NCBI RefSeq assembly: GCF_035994185.1
Contig: NZ_CP108538.1
Location: 6,549,501-6,613,500 of the forward strand
Direction: 5' to 3'
Source of the DNA: Streptomyces sp. NBC_01217
GTDB taxonomy: Bacteria > Actinomycetota > Actinomycetes > Streptomycetales > Streptomycetaceae
DNA: 64,000 bases
Position 1 is the first letter of the stretch. Each line of letters opens with the position of its first letter. Both the position numbers and the translations under genes were made by a program. The notes beneath the pieces are model-generated. The model saw only the letters and a list, made by a program, of their open reading frames with translations. It made no database searches and was not told the DNA's origin. This document shows, piece by piece, positions 62,568-64,000 of this stretch.

Positions 62568-63290
62568 TCAGTCCATCCGGCGCGCGCCGCCCAGCAGTCC
62601 GGTCTCGGCGTCCGTCGCCTGGGTCATGACGAACTGCCGGTCGCGCTCCGCGCACCAGAGGGTGACGCCGTCCGCCAGTGTGGACAGCGCCTGCGTCTCG
62701 GCGTCCGGAAGATGCAGCATGCGACCGATCTGTGCCGCTTCATCGGGAGACACCCGTTGGATGCCGACCAGGGAAGACTTCTCGATCAGCCTCGGCGCCA
62801 CCGGACTCAGATACGGCAGCAGCGTCAGCACCGACTGCCACGGCCCGGACACCACCCGCCCGCGCGGTGGCCGCATGCCGCAGTCCCGCACCACGACCAC
62901 CGGCGAACCCGCCGAGGGCCCCTGCGGCGGCACCCGCCCCACGTCGTGCAGCGTGATGCACGGCTGACCGCCGCCCGCCGCGTGCGCCAGCGCCGTCCAT
63001 GTCTGGGCCCGCCCGGTCTCCACGACGATCCGCGCACCGGTCGCGGCCGCCCGCAGCGCGAGCACCTGCGCCGTCCACAGCCCGCCGATCAGCGTGATGT
63101 CGTACGGAGTCGGCCGGTTGATGCCGAGCACGGCGGCGCGGCCATGGGCGTCCACGCCGATGACCACCCCGTCGTCACCGACCGGCAGGGCCAGCGACGC
63201 CAACTGGTCGAACGGGACGGACTGGCGCTCGCGGCGCGGACCGACAAGACCGAAACCGAGCCGGGCACGAGCACGCGTGGGTACGGACAT
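62568..63290 (-). CDS. Hypothetical protein of the type VII secretion locus
   Basis: The 240-residue protein starts MSVPTRARARLGFGLVGPRRERQ at an ATG overlapping the EccE stop (ATGA), so it is cotranslated with EccE. It has no signal or membrane span. Middle segments VVIGVDAHGRAAVLGINRPTPYDITLIGGLWTAQVLALRAAATGARIVVETG (in parts) look like an alpha/beta domain. Family members are known only beside Streptomyces ESX genes; no function is assigned. GRVVSGPWQSVLTLLPYLSPVAPRLIEKSS is the best-conserved-looking part and could bind a partner. Confidence 0.75.
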   Translation of the reverse strand: MSVPTRARARLGFGLVGPRRERQSVPFDQLASLALPVGDDGVVIGVDAHGRAAVLGINRPTPYDITLIGGLWTAQVLALRAAATGARIVVETGRAQTWTALAHAAGGGQPCITLHDVGRVPPQGPSAGSPVVVVRDCGMRPPRGRVVSGPWQSVLTLLPYLSPVAPRLIEKSSLVGIQRVSPDEAAQIGRMLHLPDAETQALSTLADGVTLWCAERDRQFVMTQATDAETGLLGGARRMD

Positions 63291-64000
63291 CAGCGGGTAC
63301 CCCCGAGCGGAAGCGTGGCGAGCACACCGGGCAGCTGCTCGCGGTCGAGCCGTACCAGCGCGGTCTTTACCCCGCGGGCGGTGCGCTCCAACTCATGGCG
63401 GGCGCCCACCAGTTCCTCGTCGCTGCGCCCGGTGATCCGGATGTGTCCGGTGATCGAGACGCCCTGCCGCTCACCCTGCCCCAGCGTGAGGCTGAACGTC
63501 GTGGCGAGCGCCGGCATCGAGGTGAGCAGGGCGACGAGCTGAGGCATCGCCGCACCGCCGCCACCACCGCTGCCGCCGAACTGCGGCCAGCGCGCCACCC
63601 AGTAGGTCGTGTGCCACCGGTCGTCGCAGCGCCAGGTCCGCGAGGTCTCCTCGGTGCGGCGCACCGGCGTCCCGCTCCGGCCCGCCTGCGCCATGGCCGG
63701 GGCGCTGGCACAGACCGAGGTCGCGATCGCGGACGTCAGCTCCTGCTCGGTCAGCACCGTCGCGCGGAAACCCGCCCCGGTCAGCCTGCTGGACAACTGG
63801 TCGGCCGCGCGCACCACGCACTTCTGCGCGCCCGTGATGCCACCGCCGCGCGCCTGCACGGCCTCCGGGCAGAGCTCCGGGTCCAGCTTGAGCGCGATCC
63901 AGGTGATCCGGACGGCGGGCGAACCGGTCTGGGCCTGCAGCGGCGCGTAGTTGCGTGCGGCGACGGACTGCTGGGGCAGATGCGGGGCGGGTGCGGGCTG
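63290..64000 (-). CDS. eccE: Type VII secretion protein EccE, C-terminal part (truncated by the window)
   Basis: The open frame runs from the window edge to TGA at 63290, giving 236 C-terminal residues. The sequence includes AARNYAPLQAQTGSPAVRITWIALKLDPELCPEAV (in parts), GAQKCVVRAADQLSSRLTGAGFRATVLTEQEL and TWRCDDRWHTTYWVARWPQ, which fit the soluble domain of EccE, a core membrane component of ESX translocons. The N-terminal membrane segments lie outside the window. Assignment rests on this pattern plus the neighbouring MinD-like protein. Confidence 0.78.
   Translation of the reverse strand, partial: QPAPAPHLPQQSVAARNYAPLQAQTGSPAVRITWIALKLDPELCPEAVQARGGGITGAQKCVVRAADQLSSRLTGAGFRATVLTEQELTSAIATSVCASAPAMAQAGRSGTPVRRTEETSRTWRCDDRWHTTYWVARWPQFGGSGGGGGAAMPQLVALLTSMPALATTFSLTLGQGERQGVSITGHIRITGRSDEELVGARHELERTARGVKTALVRLDREQLPGVLATLPLGGTR

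Overview
The window is very GC-rich DNA with strong G/C bias at third codon positions, many GTG/TTG starts and ATGA/GTGA gene overlaps. Gene content and order (dxr-rseP-ispG, proS, rimP-nusA-ylxR-infB, rbfA-truB, ribF, a type VII secretion edge with a MinD-like protein and EccE, a family 18 chitinase behind a DasR-type site) point to a Streptomyces chromosome, probably the conserved core arm. From memory, the order resembles the SCO5660-SCO5720 stretch of S. coelicolor; no alignment was run.

Layout. (1) 1-3.7 kb: tail of an unidentified gene, a decayed SAM-methyltransferase relic, an adenosine-deaminase-family enzyme with a glycerophosphodiesterase, a DUF4190 membrane protein and a NADAR-family protein. 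(2) 3.7-11 kb: one polyamine uptake and breakdown operon: aldehyde dehydrogenase, Tat-lipoprotein substrate binder, ATPase, two permeases and an FAD amine oxidase. (3) 11-22 kb: secreted chitinase with a dre site, PAP2 phosphatase, gabT, a membrane ATPase of unknown role, a PucR-type regulator and a second aldehyde dehydrogenase. gabT and the second dehydrogenase share an upstream motif, so they probably form a GABA-shunt regulon. (4) 22-28.7 kb: accessory-looking part: FAD monooxygenase and divergent TetR regulator with twin operators, a frameshifted gene relic, an isolated hemC, a large acyl-CoA dehydrogenase and a membrane protein. (5) 28.7-36 kb: MEP isoprenoid genes around a site-2 protease, two GNAT acetyltransferases and prolyl-tRNA synthetase. 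(6) 36-50 kb: on the minus strand a degenerate kinase-like protein and a lipoprotein/ferritin-like pair; on the plus strand the rimP-nusA-ylxR-infB-DUF503-rbfA-truB translation cluster, then a 1,224-residue protein joining a protease-like fold to an NTPase, then ribF. (7) 50-53 kb: MFS exporter with divergent MarR regulator and an orphan Imm5-like immunity protein. (8) 53-59.5 kb: complete minus-strand peptide ABC transporter whose first intercistronic gap carries a 160-bp element with 22-bp inverted ends. (9) 59.5-64 kb: edge of a type VII (ESX) secretion locus.

Most unusual points: a ladder of three ATGA-coupled 4-6 codon reading frames built from 11-bp tandem repeats just ahead of infB; the protease/NTPase fusion in which both active-site signatures are altered; a sharp codon-usage change confined to the middle of ispG; a kinase-like protein lacking catalytic acids; and a 16-bp tandem duplication across the proS stop codon. 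No rRNA, tRNA, CRISPR array, integrase or complete insertion sequence was seen.
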